Assembly (NCBI GenBank): GCA_965268555.1
Contig: OZ254174.1
Location: 682,001 to 746,000 of the forward strand
DNA length: 64,000 nt
DNA from: AAA044-D11 sp965268555
GTDB lineage: Bacteria > Actinomycetota > Actinomycetes > Nanopelagicales > Nanopelagicaceae
Direction of reading: 5' to 3'
Shown: piece by piece, positions 1 to 7,599 of the stretch
Layout: the number at the start of each line of letters is the position of its first letter
Numbering within the stretch: the first letter of the stretch is position 1
Made by a program: the position numbers and the translations under genes
The notes under the pieces: model-generated
The model's database searches: none
What the model was told of the DNA's origin: nothing
What the model saw: only the letters and a program-made list of their open reading frames with translations

Positions 1-421
1 ATGGGATCTCGTCGATGAAGATAGACAATTGCAATTAGATAAAGAGCTTGAAAGAAACCTTGAGAGATTTCCTTGGGCCCAGCGCGTGAATGTCTCAGCT
101 AAAACTGGATGGCATAGAGATCGCTTAGCGCCTGCGCTTCGAACTGCGATTTCAAGTTGGGAGAAGCGGATTCCAACTAGCAAGTTGAACTCCTTCTTAG
201 GCGCCCTAATTGCAGCAACGCCACCGCCAGTACGGAGCGGAAAACAACCCAAGATTCGTTTCGCGACGCAAGCAGCGACTTCGCCACCGAAATTCGTGGT
301 CTTTGCCAGTGATTTTGTGGAGACGGCCTATCGAAGATTTATCGAGCGCAGGCTCCGCGAAGAATTTGGCTTCCCGGGCACTCCGGTCGAAGTGGTCGTA
401 AAGGTCAAAGAGCGGGATTAA
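1..421 (+). CDS. der: GTPase Der (EngA), C-terminal part, cut by window edge
   Basis: The frame is open from the first bases of the window (it reads WDLVDEDR in frame 2) and ends at TAA 419-421, so only the C-terminus is present. WDLVDEDR resembles the end of the NKxD region of the second GTPase domain. It is followed by VNVSAKTGWHRDRL, a typical G5 region, and then a KH-like domain with PKFVVF and YRRFIERRLREEF. Der is a double-GTPase that assists 50S ribosomal subunit assembly. The next gene begins 12 bases downstream on the same strand. Both GTPase Walker motifs lie outside the window and cannot be checked. The TTG at 29 is an internal codon, not the start. Confidence 0.93.
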   Translation, partial: WDLVDEDRQLQLDKELERNLERFPWAQRVNVSAKTGWHRDRLAPALRTAISSWEKRIPTSKLNSFLGALIAATPPPVRSGKQPKIRFATQAATSPPKFVVFASDFVETAYRRFIERRLREEFGFPGTPVEVVVKVKERD

Positions 422-433
422 CCCGGAATAGTT

Positions 434-991
434 ATGTATCCACGTTCCGAAATCCTGACCATACCAAACGCAATAACTGGAGTTCGCGCGCTTGGTATCC
501 CACTGTTCCTCTGGGCGTATTTAGGTCTTGATAACTTGGCATTGGCATTCGTTGTCCTAACAGTTGGAGCGCTATCTGATTACTTCGATGGCAAAGTTGC
601 TCGCGCACTAAATCAAGAATCTAAATTAGGAGCTGCTCTTGATCCGACAATTGATCGCGCATACATCGCAGCAACTGCACTTGCCCTAGTAATCGCAGAC
701 ATTGTTCCGTTGTGGTTATTGCTACTTTTACTAGCCCGCGATGTTTGGGTTGGGTTGATGCTATTGGTAAAACGCCGTGGTGGCTCCGGCGTTTTTGAAG
801 TTACCTTCCTTGGAAAGGCTGCAACTTTCAACTTGCTCTACGCATTTCCTTTCCTTCTTCTATCCGGCCCGAATGGGATCAACGAGATTTTTCGGATCTG
901 TGGTTGGGCTTTCGCGATTTGGGGTTGCGCCCTATATTTGGCGACTGGCGTGCAGTACTCGGTTGTTGCAGTAAGAAGTATGAAGAGTTAG
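434..991 (+). CDS. CDP-alcohol phosphatidyltransferase (PgsA2-like)
   Basis: Integral membrane phospholipid-synthesis enzyme of 185 residues. It opens with IPNAITGVRALGIP, typical of the family, and carries the CDP-alcohol signature DG-x2-AR-x8-G-x3-D-x3-D, read as DGKVAR, then G, then ALDPTID, around residues 50-77. Several hydrophobic segments (near residues 18-45, 75-105, 120-140 and 150-175) fit the usual membrane bundle. The family transfers a phosphatidyl group from CDP-diacylglycerol to glycerol-3-phosphate, inositol phosphate or phosphatidylglycerol, and the substrate cannot be told from sequence alone. Its place just before gcvH matches Mycobacterium pgsA2 (Rv1822). The intervening DUF881 genes of mycobacteria are missing here. 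Confidence 0.87.
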   Translation: MYPRSEILTIPNAITGVRALGIPLFLWAYLGLDNLALAFVVLTVGALSDYFDGKVARALNQESKLGAALDPTIDRAYIAATALALVIADIVPLWLLLLLLARDVWVGLMLLVKRRGGSGVFEVTFLGKAATFNLLYAFPFLLLSGPNGINEIFRICGWAFAIWGCALYLATGVQYSVVAVRSMKS

Positions 992-995
992 AAGA

Positions 996-1040
996 ATGTC
1001 TAATGAATATGATTCCAACGGGGAAGTAAAGGAGAAGTAG
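996..1040 (+). other. possible 14-codon mini-ORF overlapping the gcvH start
   Basis: ATG at 996 opens a short frame, MSNEYDSNGEVKEK, whose TAG stop (1038-1040) shares its G with the GTG start of gcvH. The gcvH Shine-Dalgarno sequence lies within it. It could be a translated coupling leader, the remnant of a lost gene between the phosphatidyltransferase and gcvH, or chance. No clear ribosome-binding site precedes it. Low confidence. Confidence 0.2.
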
Positions 1041-1420
1041 TGTCTAACATTCCAGAAAATTTGGGTTACACCAACGAACACGAGTGGGTAATTGCGAGTT
1101 CCACGGCTTCAACCTATCGAATTGGAATTACAGACTTCGCACAAGGAGCGCTCGGAGATATTGTGTATGTACAGCTTCCAAAATTGGGAGATGTGCTTTC
1201 GGCCGGATCGGTTTGTGGAGAGATTGAATCGACGAAAAGTGTTTCGGAAATATATTCACCACTTACCGGGAAGGTTGTTGCAGTTAATGGCGAATTGGAC
1301 ACAAAGCCCGAAATTATAAATAGCGACCCTTACGGCGCTGGATGGATAGCTGAAATAGAGATAGCTGAAGCGTTGCCCAGCCTTCTTACCTCCGAGCAAT
1401 ACGCAGAACTTACGGCTTGA
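1040..1420 (+). CDS. gcvH: Glycine cleavage system H protein
   Basis: Lipoyl carrier protein of the glycine cleavage system. It shuttles the aminomethyl group from GcvP to GcvT and is reoxidised by dihydrolipoamide dehydrogenase. It has 126 residues, a normal length. The N-terminus YTNEHEWV and the lipoylation motif EIESTKSVSEIYSP place the lipoyl lysine at K66, and GAGWIAEI follows. The GTG start at 1040 is chosen because AAAGGAG (1028-1034) sits just upstream. It is the first gene of the gcvH-garA-ftsR-BFN block; gcvP follows at 3949, but gcvT is not in the window. The gene is intact and unremarkable. Confidence 0.96.
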   Translation: MSNIPENLGYTNEHEWVIASSTASTYRIGITDFAQGALGDIVYVQLPKLGDVLSAGSVCGEIESTKSVSEIYSPLTGKVVAVNGELDTKPEIINSDPYGAGWIAEIEIAEALPSLLTSEQYAELTA

Positions 1421-1450
1421 CCGCCCCTGCGCCAAGGAATAGTGTCAGCC

Positions 1451-1456
1451 TATAGT
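1451..1456 (+). promoter_or_regulatory. Possible -10 box upstream of garA
   Basis: TATAGT lies 56 bases upstream of the garA start in the 92-base gap after gcvH. A 12-base palindrome, AACCTGAAGGTT (1459-1470), follows directly. There is no convincing -35 element. This could be a separate garA promoter with an operator-like site, but it could also be chance. Confidence 0.3.
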
Positions 1457-1512
1457 TGAACCTGAAGGTTTAAGAGAAATTCGAAGTTGATATTTAGAGA
1501 GGGGAGTGAGAA

Positions 1513-2010
1513 GTGGTAACACCGCCATCAGATACTCCCAAGATACCAAGCACAGCGGACTTAACCAGCACCTTGCATCTCTCGTCTCTTCGTTCAGTTC
1601 CCGATTTTTTAACCGAGAATTCACTTCTAGATTCTCTTTCAAATGAAGAGTTCAACATCCTTAAAGATCTAGCGCCAGATTCCGCAATGTTTATTGCCTT
1701 GACTGGAGCTGGCAAGGGAGCTCGATTCCTTTTGAACAGTAATTTGATAACTATTGGAAGAGATCCGAGTTCAGAGATTTTTCTTGATGATGTAACGGTG
1801 TCACGCAAGCATTGCCAGGTGACTCGCAACAAGAATGGTTCGAGGGTCGAATTTACTATCGAAGATTTGAAGAGTTTAAACGGAACATATATCAACGCAA
1901 TCTCTAAGGCACAGACTTCCCTAAGTCATGGAGATGAAGTTCAAGTCGGAAAATATCGCTTAACGTTTTTGCGCCCGGTTTCAGGCAGCCGAGTTAGTAG
2001 CGTTGAATAA
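1513..2010 (+). CDS. garA: FHA-domain regulator, GarA/OdhI type
   Basis: Small cytoplasmic phosphothreonine-binding switch. In mycobacteria and corynebacteria GarA/OdhI inhibits 2-oxoglutarate dehydrogenase and adjusts glutamate metabolism, and phosphorylation by Pkn kinases on an N-terminal threonine switches it off. Here the C-terminal FHA domain (about residues 58-153) has the core residues IGRDP (81-85), VSRKH (96-100) and SLNGTY (121-126), plus the FLDDVTVSRKH-like block characteristic of GarA. The N-terminal tail does not show the usual ETT phospho-site; T18 and T20 in LTSTLHL are the nearest candidates. The start is GTG 1513 behind GAGGGGAGTG. The neighbours gcvH and ftsR match Mycobacterium Rv1826-Rv1828. 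Confidence 0.9.
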   Translation: MVTPPSDTPKIPSTADLTSTLHLSSLRSVPDFLTENSLLDSLSNEEFNILKDLAPDSAMFIALTGAGKGARFLLNSNLITIGRDPSSEIFLDDVTVSRKHCQVTRNKNGSRVEFTIEDLKSLNGTYINAISKAQTSLSHGDEVQVGKYRLTFLRPVSGSRVSSVE

Positions 2011-2027
2011 ATGAAAAAGGGGAATAA

Positions 2028-2741
2028 ATGAGCGTTCCAGCCCGTGCCTATCTAAGTATCGGTGAAGTCCTAAGTAAATTACGAAACGAGTTTTCAGATA
2101 TCACGATATCCAAGATTCGATTTTTGGAATCTGAAGGACTTATCGAACCGCAACGCACGCCCTCTGGTTATCGCAAATTTACAACAGTTGATCTTGAGCG
2201 ACTTCGTTACGTTTTAGCAGCGCAGCGAGATCAATACTTGCCACTACGTGTCATTAAGGAGAATCTGGATGCACTTGACCGCGGACTGACCCCATCAAGC
2301 GTTCCCGGTTCACCTGCTGCGCCAAGGCTGGCAACTATTGATGGCGAATTTGCGCCGTCGAATTTTATTCACGATAGCCAATTACGGTTATCTCGCGAAG
2401 AGTTACTGCAATCTTCAGGATTGTTAGAAGCGCAATTAGCTCAAATAGAATCTTTCGGCTTAATTGAGATGAAGGGTCGATATTACGATGCCGATGCGCT
2501 TGCTGTTGCTAGAGCGGTCGCCGAGATGTCTTCGTTCGGTATCGAAGCCCGCCATCTGCGTGGTTTCAAAACTTCAGCAGATCGAGAGGTTGGTTTAGTA
2601 GAACAAGTTATTACGCCTCTGCTTCGGCAGAAAGGTTCAGAAGCTGCTGCGAGGGCAGAAGAGGTTCAAAGAGAACTTGCGTCGCTCTCTATTCGGCTAC
2701 ACGCGGCCTTGGTTGCATCTGGCTTGCACCGTTCTAAATAG
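2028..2741 (+). CDS. ftsR: MerR-family cell-division regulator FtsR
   Basis: DNA-binding regulator of 237 residues. The N-terminal MerR winged helix has YLSIGEVLSKL, then TISKIRFLESEGLI and RTPSGYRKFTTVDLERL, followed by a long helical C-terminal region rather than a metal-sensing loop. The orthologue in Corynebacterium and Mycobacterium (Rv1828) activates ftsZ transcription. The start ATG 2028 has AAAGGGG upstream. The gene lies between garA and the BFN gene in the conserved actinobacterial order. Identification rests on synteny plus the FtsR-like N-terminus; the target here is inferred from the family. Confidence 0.88.
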   Translation: MSVPARAYLSIGEVLSKLRNEFSDITISKIRFLESEGLIEPQRTPSGYRKFTTVDLERLRYVLAAQRDQYLPLRVIKENLDALDRGLTPSSVPGSPAAPRLATIDGEFAPSNFIHDSQLRLSREELLQSSGLLEAQLAQIESFGLIEMKGRYYDADALAVARAVAEMSSFGIEARHLRGFKTSADREVGLVEQVITPLLRQKGSEAAARAEEVQRELASLSIRLHAALVASGLHRSK

Positions 2742-2744
2742 TTT
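2739..2744 (+). promoter_or_regulatory. Candidate leaderless -10 box for the BFN gene
   Basis: TAGTTT lies six bases before ATG 2751 and overlaps the ftsR stop codon. No Shine-Dalgarno sequence is present, which favours a leaderless transcript starting at or next to the ATG. Confidence 0.4.
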
Positions 2745-2750
2745 GTACCA

Positions 2751-3221
2751 ATGAAATTTATCGAGGTCGAGATCGTTGGCGTTCGAGTCGAAATGCCGTC
2801 GAATCAACCAATCGTTCTTTTAAGAGAGATAGGCGGGATTCGATACCTGCCAATATGGGTGGGAGCTACTGAAGCCACAGCGATAGCTTTTGCGCAACAA
2901 GGCGTTATTCCACCTAGGCCTTTGACTCATGATCTTTTCAAGATAGTTGTCGAAGAATTGGGCTCAAAGATCGCAGGTGTAAATCTCACCGAGTTAAAAA
3001 ATGGAGTTTTCTACGCCAATCTGCTTTTGGGCGATGGGCTTGAAATATCGGCGAGACCAAGTGACGCTATCGCTCTAGCTATTCGCTCAGGTGCCAAAAT
3101 CAGCGCTTCGGAACAACTCTTCGATGAAGCAGGTATTGAAATACCAGACCAGGCTGACGATGAAGTCGAGGCCTTCAGGGAGTTCTTAGACCAGATCAAT
3201 CCAGAGGACTTTTTAGGCTAA
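2751..3221 (+). CDS. Bifunctional nuclease (BFN/DUF151) family protein
   Basis: 156-residue protein of the BFN/DUF151 family (mycobacterial Rv1829). Family features seen are the opening FIEVEIVGVRVEMP, the core REIGGIRYLPIWVGATEA, and PRPLTHDLFKIVVEELG in the middle, followed by SARPSDAIALAIRSGA. An acidic C-terminal tail follows. A plant relative was reported to have dual RNase/DNase activity, but the bacterial role is not settled and I infer none. The ATG at 2751 has no Shine-Dalgarno and may be leaderless. It is the last gene of the gcvH block, before a probable transcript end at about 3242-3264. Confidence 0.86.
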   Translation: MKFIEVEIVGVRVEMPSNQPIVLLREIGGIRYLPIWVGATEATAIAFAQQGVIPPRPLTHDLFKIVVEELGSKIAGVNLTELKNGVFYANLLLGDGLEISARPSDAIALAIRSGAKISASEQLFDEAGIEIPDQADDEVEAFREFLDQINPEDFLG

Positions 3222-3241
3222 TTCAGCAAACACCCCTAACC

Positions 3242-3264
3242 CTCTAGGAAAACTTTAGAGTTTT
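3242..3264 (+). terminator. Weak candidate terminator after the BFN gene
   Basis: CTCTA (3242-3246) pairs with TAGAG (3256-3260) across a nine-base loop and is followed by TTTT. An alternative AAAACT/AGTTTT hairpin overlaps it. The stem is short, so this is only a possible terminator. Confidence 0.3.
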
Positions 3265-3276
3265 GCGTGTCGGTCA

Positions 3277-3305
3277 TTGCTCAAGAGCGGGTCGGAAACT
3301 AATCT
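3277..3305 (+). promoter_or_regulatory. Promoter of the second MerR gene
   Basis: The -35 box TTGCTC (3277-3282), a 17-base spacer and the -10 box TAATCT (3300-3305) make a well-spaced housekeeping promoter. The predicted start is near 3312, giving a leader of about 40 bases before ATG 3352. This argues against the in-frame TTG at 3277 being the translation start. Confidence 0.6.
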
Positions 3306-3351
3306 TCTCTTAAATCCGCTAAGGATCTTCCCCCATAGAAGTGAGTTCCGA

Positions 3352-3885
3352 ATGTCTCAAGTTACTGACCCATCGGTACCTGAAATTGGCTACCGCGGTG
3401 CAACTGCATGCGTTGCCGCAGGAATTACCTACAGACAATTGGATTATTGGGCACGAACCGGATTAGTTGAACCAAGTGTTCAAGGAGCTAGCGGCTCTGG
3501 CTCACAACGTCTTTATGGCTTTCGTGACATTTTAGTTTTGAAGATTGTTAAGAGACTTTTAGATACTGGTGTTTCATTGCAGAACATCCGGTCAGCGGTT
3601 GATCATTTGCGTTCCAGAGGTGTAGCTGACTTGGAAAGAATGACGCTGATGAGTGATGGCGCAACAATCTATGAGTGTGCAAGCGCGGATGAAATTGTTG
3701 ACTTATTGCAAGGTGGTCAAGGGGTCTTTGGAATTGCCATCGGTAAAGTTTGGAGCGAGGTAGAAGGTTCATTAGCAACTCTGCAGGGCGAGAACGTTTC
3801 GACTGGCGAGAGCGTTGTGGGCGGAACTACAATTGAGGGAGTTCCTGACGAACTTTCAGATCGCAGGAAACGCAAGCTAGCTTAA
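3352..3885 (+). CDS. MerR-family transcriptional regulator (Rv1830-like)
   Basis: MerR-type regulator of 177 residues from ATG 3352. The N-terminal domain reads GYRGATACVAAGITYRQLDY, then ARTGLVEPSV and SGSQRLYGFRDILVLKIVKR, the usual helix-turn-helix with wing and first dimer helix. The C-terminal part, with SRGVADLERMTLMSDGATIY, matches the conserved actinobacterial type found between BFN and gcvP (Mycobacterium Rv1830). Its ligand and targets are unknown to me. The frame is open back to TTG 3277, but a promoter occupies that stretch, so the internal ATG was chosen. A strong hairpin terminator follows the stop. Confidence 0.85.
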   Translation: MSQVTDPSVPEIGYRGATACVAAGITYRQLDYWARTGLVEPSVQGASGSGSQRLYGFRDILVLKIVKRLLDTGVSLQNIRSAVDHLRSRGVADLERMTLMSDGATIYECASADEIVDLLQGGQGVFGIAIGKVWSEVEGSLATLQGENVSTGESVVGGTTIEGVPDELSDRRKRKLA

Positions 3886-3902
3886 TAATTTCCTTCCCCT
3901 GG

Positions 3903-3932
3903 AAATTAGAGTAATCACTCTAATTTATTTTT
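3903..3932 (+). terminator. Intrinsic terminator between merR and gcvP
   Basis: The perfect ten-base-pair stem AAATTAGAGT (3903-3912) / ACTCTAATTT (3917-3926) has an AATC loop and is followed by ATTTTT. It lies between the merR stop (3885) and the gcvP Shine-Dalgarno. The stem is AT-rich but long. It implies that gcvP either has its own promoter or is reached only by read-through. Confidence 0.65.
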
Positions 3933-3948
3933 GACAGGGGAGTGACCG

Positions 3949-6822
3949 ATGGATTTAGTGCGATCGAATTTTGCTGATCGTCACATCGGTCCTGACTTAA
4001 CACAAGTTAGAAAAATGCTGAAAGAGCTAGGCGAAAGTGACCTGAATAAATTCATAGCCAAAGTCGTTCCCTCATCAATAACTCTGAGCGAGAAACTAGC
4101 CTCGGTGCTACCTGAGGAAATTTCTGAAGTAGAAGTAATCCAAGAATTGCGGAATATTGCGAATAAAAACAAGGTTTTAAAATCTTTCATTGGGATGGGT
4201 TATCACGAAACTATTACCCCGCCTGTAATTTTACGAAATGTGTTGGAGAATCCGTCGTGGTACACCGCCTACACTCCTTATCAACCTGAAATTAGCCAAG
4301 GTCGCTTAGAAGCAATTTTAGCTTTTCAGACAGTTATTACTGATTTGACCGGCTTAGAAATTGCCAATGCATCGATGTTGGATGAGGCTACTGCCGCAGC
4401 GGAATCCATGACGCTAGCTCGCCGAGTGTGGCAAGGCAGCGATTTAGCCGCCTTTTACGTAGATAAAGGACTCAATGAATCCATCAAAGCTGTGATTGCA
4501 ACTCGTGCAAAGCCGTTGAAGATTGCAATTGTCGAATTTGATGCCGAGATTGAAGATTTTTCAAAGTTGGAGAATGAATGTTTTGGGGCAATATTTGCGC
4601 AGATTAATAGTGACGGTGCAATTACTGATCATGCAGAGGCGGTTGCGAAGCTAAGAAGTTTCGGCGCACTCTCAATTCTGGCTTCTGACTTACTGGCCCT
4701 CACTCTCTTTAGAAGTCCGGGGGAGTGCGGATTTGATATAGCGATTGGTTCAGCCCAGAGATTCGGTGTTCCTATGGGATTCGGCGGACCACATGCCGGT
4801 TTCATGTCAGTTCGCAGTGGGCTCGAACGTTCGATTCCAGGGAGATTAGTCGGCCAAAGTTTAGATGTTCATGGAAATCTAGCGCTTCGGCTCGCGCTCC
4901 AAACTAGAGAGCAACATATTCGACGAGACAAGGCAACTTCAAATATCTGCACTGCTCAGGTTCTTCTAGCTGTCATGTCCGCTTTTTATGCGATGTGGCA
5001 CGGACCAAGCGGTTTACACAAGATTGCAAATGAAATTAGAAGAGATGCCTTCAGATTACGAGCGAGCATCGCTGCTAGGGGGCTTGCTGTTAGTGAAGGC
5101 GAACTATTTGATAATTTCTTAGTGTTTGAAGTTGACAGCGCTGAGATTGCAAAAGCCGCCATTGCTAAAGGTTTCAATTTACGAATTAGAGATGCAAAGA
5201 CCATAGGTATTTCGTTAGGGGAGGGTTTAACCGAAGTAGATCTCTCCAACATCGCAGAACTATTTGGTGCAGAACTAACATCAGAGCAAGCGCTTCCTAT
5301 TAAAGAAGATCTGGCACGTAGAAGCTCTTTTCTTACTCATGAACTATTTAACTCACATCACTCTGAAACATCGATGCTTCGATATTTGCGAAACCTGGCG
5401 GATCGGGATTTAGCTCTTGATAGAACGATGATCCCACTTGGCTCTTGCACGATGAAGTTGAATGCAACCACAGAGATGATTCCAGTTACCTGGCCTGAAT
5501 TTTCAAGCTTGCATCCCTTCGCTCCAGCAGATCAAAGTCTTGGTATCCGACAGGTCGTTAAAGAACTCTCTGATTGGCTAGTCGCAATAACTGGGTATGA
5601 CGCGGTATCGCTTCAACCAAATGCGGGTTCTCAAGGTGAATTCGCTGGGTTATTGGCAATTCGCAATTATCTAGATTCGAGAGGCGATTTCGCTCGGAAC
5701 ATCTGTTTAATTCCCTCCAGCGCGCATGGCACTAATGCTGCTAGTGCGGTCATGGCAGGAATGAAAGTAGTAGTTATCGCCTGTGATGAAGCAGGAAATG
5801 TTAGCGTCGAAGATTTAAAGAGCAAGATTGCAGAGTATGGCTCAGCACTTGCGGCTTTAATGGTCACGTATCCATCTACGCATGGAGTTTTTGAAGAGGC
5901 CATCACTGAGATTTGTGAACTCATACATGAAGCCGGTGGTCAAGTATATGTTGATGGCGCGAATTTGAATGCCCTTGTAGGGCTTGCAAAGCCTGGAAAA
6001 TTTGGCGCGGATGTTTCACACTTGAATTTACATAAAACTTTCTGTATTCCACATGGTGGTGGGGGACCAGGGGTTGGTCCGGTAATTGCTAAGGCCCACC
6101 TTGCGCCGTTTTTACCTAATCATCCACTTGATGAAACTTCGGGACCAGTTTCAGGACCAGGTCCAGTTAGCGGTGCGCCATTTGGATCGGCAAGCATTTT
6201 GCCGATTTCTTGGAGTTATATTCGAATGATGGGCGGGGATGGGTTAACTAAAGCAACATCGATCGCAATTCTTTCGGCGAATTATTTGGCAGCCAAGCTA
6301 GACCCACATTTTCCAGTTCTTTATCGAGGTGCCAATGGATATATTGCCCATGAATGCATAATCGATCTCCGTGAAATCACTAAGACCACGGGAGTTACAG
6401 TCGATGATGTAGCGAAGAGATTAATGGATCATGGATTCCATGCTCCTACGGTTAGTTTTCCGGTAGCTGGAACTTTGATGATTGAGCCAACTGAGTCGGA
6501 AGATTTGCGAGAAATGGATAGATTTATTTCTGCAATGGTTTCAATAAGAGCAGAAATTGCAGATATTGAAGCTGGGGAGCTAACGATCGAAGAATCGCCA
6601 TTACGTTTTGCGCCACATACCAGCGCTGATTTGCTTCGCGAGGAATGGAATCGTAAATATTCGCGAGAAATCGGGGCGAATCCCGCAGGTGTTTCAAATG
6701 TAAATAGCGAATTAGGTACGAAAGGTAAGTATTGGCCTGCAGTTGGGCGGATAGATGGCGTCTACGGGGATCGAAACCTCGTCTGCTCGTGCTTACCGAT
6801 TGCGGAGCTAGCAATTAACTAG
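3949..6822 (+). CDS. gcvP: Glycine dehydrogenase (decarboxylating), P protein
   Basis: PLP-dependent P protein of the glycine cleavage system. It decarboxylates glycine and passes the aminomethyl group to lipoyl-GcvH. It is a single 957-residue chain, the normal length for the fused two-half form. The N-terminus FADRHIGPD is typical. The second half carries LGSCTMKLNAT, HGTNAASAVMAGM and the PLP site HLNLHKTFCIPHGGGGPG, with the Schiff-base lysine at K696. ATG 3949 follows AGGGGAGTG. The gene is in the usual actinobacterial place two to three genes after gcvH. No glycine riboswitch is seen: the upstream gap is only 63 bases and is mostly terminator. Confidence 0.97.
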   Translation: MDLVRSNFADRHIGPDLTQVRKMLKELGESDLNKFIAKVVPSSITLSEKLASVLPEEISEVEVIQELRNIANKNKVLKSFIGMGYHETITPPVILRNVLENPSWYTAYTPYQPEISQGRLEAILAFQTVITDLTGLEIANASMLDEATAAAESMTLARRVWQGSDLAAFYVDKGLNESIKAVIATRAKPLKIAIVEFDAEIEDFSKLENECFGAIFAQINSDGAITDHAEAVAKLRSFGALSILASDLLALTLFRSPGECGFDIAIGSAQRFGVPMGFGGPHAGFMSVRSGLERSIPGRLVGQSLDVHGNLALRLALQTREQHIRRDKATSNICTAQVLLAVMSAFYAMWHGPSGLHKIANEIRRDAFRLRASIAARGLAVSEGELFDNFLVFEVDSAEIAKAAIAKGFNLRIRDAKTIGISLGEGLTEVDLSNIAELFGAELTSEQALPIKEDLARRSSFLTHELFNSHHSETSMLRYLRNLADRDLALDRTMIPLGSCTMKLNATTEMIPVTWPEFSSLHPFAPADQSLGIRQVVKELSDWLVAITGYDAVSLQPNAGSQGEFAGLLAIRNYLDSRGDFARNICLIPSSAHGTNAASAVMAGMKVVVIACDEAGNVSVEDLKSKIAEYGSALAALMVTYPSTHGVFEEAITEICELIHEAGGQVYVDGANLNALVGLAKPGKFGADVSHLNLHKTFCIPHGGGGPGVGPVIAKAHLAPFLPNHPLDETSGPVSGPGPVSGAPFGSASILPISWSYIRMMGGDGLTKATSIAILSANYLAAKLDPHFPVLYRGANGYIAHECIIDLREITKTTGVTVDDVAKRLMDHGFHAPTVSFPVAGTLMIEPTESEDLREMDRFISAMVSIRAEIADIEAGELTIEESPLRFAPHTSADLLREEWNRKYSREIGANPAGVSNVNSELGTKGKYWPAVGRIDGVYGDRNLVCSCLPIAELAIN

Positions 6823-6851
6823 GCAGAGTTTATATTCTGACATAATGTAGA

Positions 6852-7592
6852 TTATCGGCGTAATAATCCTCGTAATCTAAGCGTGAATCCAAGGCGAGAA
6901 ACGAATCTAAACGCTTCCAGTGCTATTCCTAGAGTCATCTTAGATCGTCCCAGTTCTCGTTCTACAAATGTAATAGGAATTTCATCGATGGAAAATCCGT
7001 TTACAAAAGCTTGAAATGCGATTTCAATCTGAAATCCATAACCCTTATTAGAAATGTGCGCTAAATTCAACGAAGAAAGAAACTCTCTATTTAATACTCG
7101 GTAACCGCTTGTGAGATCCCGATATTTTAGTTTTAGGGCTTTCGCTGCATAGAAGGTTCCAAATTTAGATATTGCGCGTCGATACCAGGGCCAATTCACA
7201 ATACTTCCGCCAGAAATCCATCTCGTACCGATTACCAAATCATGGTTCAAGCCTGAATCCAATAGCTTGGATAGTTGTTCTGGTGAATGACTTCCATCTG
7301 CATCTATCTCAACAAATAGAGTGTAATCACGTTCTAATCCCCAGCTAAATCCTGAAATATATGCCGGTCCCAGCCCTGATTTCGTTTGATTATTGATTTG
7401 AAAAAAGTCTTGAAGATTCAACTCGCGAGCGATTTTTGCTGTGCCATCGGGCGAACTATCATCAACATTCATTATGGTGATTGCAAATTCTTCTGAAAGT
7501 TTCGACCGGGCGGCATCTAAAGAGGTTAGAAACGAGGTAATATTTTCAGATTCGTTATAAGTTGGAACTATTACTAAGACTTTAGTTGACAT
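6852..7592 (-). CDS. Polyprenol-phosphate mannose synthase-like GT2 glycosyltransferase
   Basis: Family 2 glycosyltransferase of the dolichol/polyprenol-phosphate mannose synthase type (mycobacterial Ppm1 catalytic domain). It moves mannose from GDP-mannose to a polyprenyl phosphate for later lipid or protein mannosylation. Visible motifs are VIVPTYNESENI at the start, NVDDSSPDGTA (nucleotide-binding Asp) and EIDADGSHSP (DXD-like metal site), with ELGRSKMTLGIALEAFRF near the end. It has about 246 residues and no C-terminal membrane domain. ATG 7592 is preferred over the in-frame TTG 7610, which would overlap the exonuclease gene. It is the last gene of the run that starts at pafB. The sugar donor is inferred from the family. 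Confidence 0.83.
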   Translation of the reverse strand: MSTKVLVIVPTYNESENITSFLTSLDAARSKLSEEFAITIMNVDDSSPDGTAKIARELNLQDFFQINNQTKSGLGPAYISGFSWGLERDYTLFVEIDADGSHSPEQLSKLLDSGLNHDLVIGTRWISGGSIVNWPWYRRAISKFGTFYAAKALKLKYRDLTSGYRVLNREFLSSLNLAHISNKGYGFQIEIAFQAFVNGFSIDEIPITFVERELGRSKMTLGIALEAFRFVSRLGFTLRLRGLLRR

Positions 7593-7599
7593 AATATTT

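Noticed and set aside
3931..3936. TTGACA, a perfect -35 hexamer just before gcvP
   Set aside because: A -10 box at normal spacing would fall inside the gcvP coding region near 3954, after the start codon. The hexamer is largely the terminator tail.
6823..6851. Hairpin-like CAGAGT/ATTCTG between gcvP and the mannose synthase gene
   Set aside because: The stem is six pairs including a G-T, with no T-run on either strand. It is not enough for a terminator.
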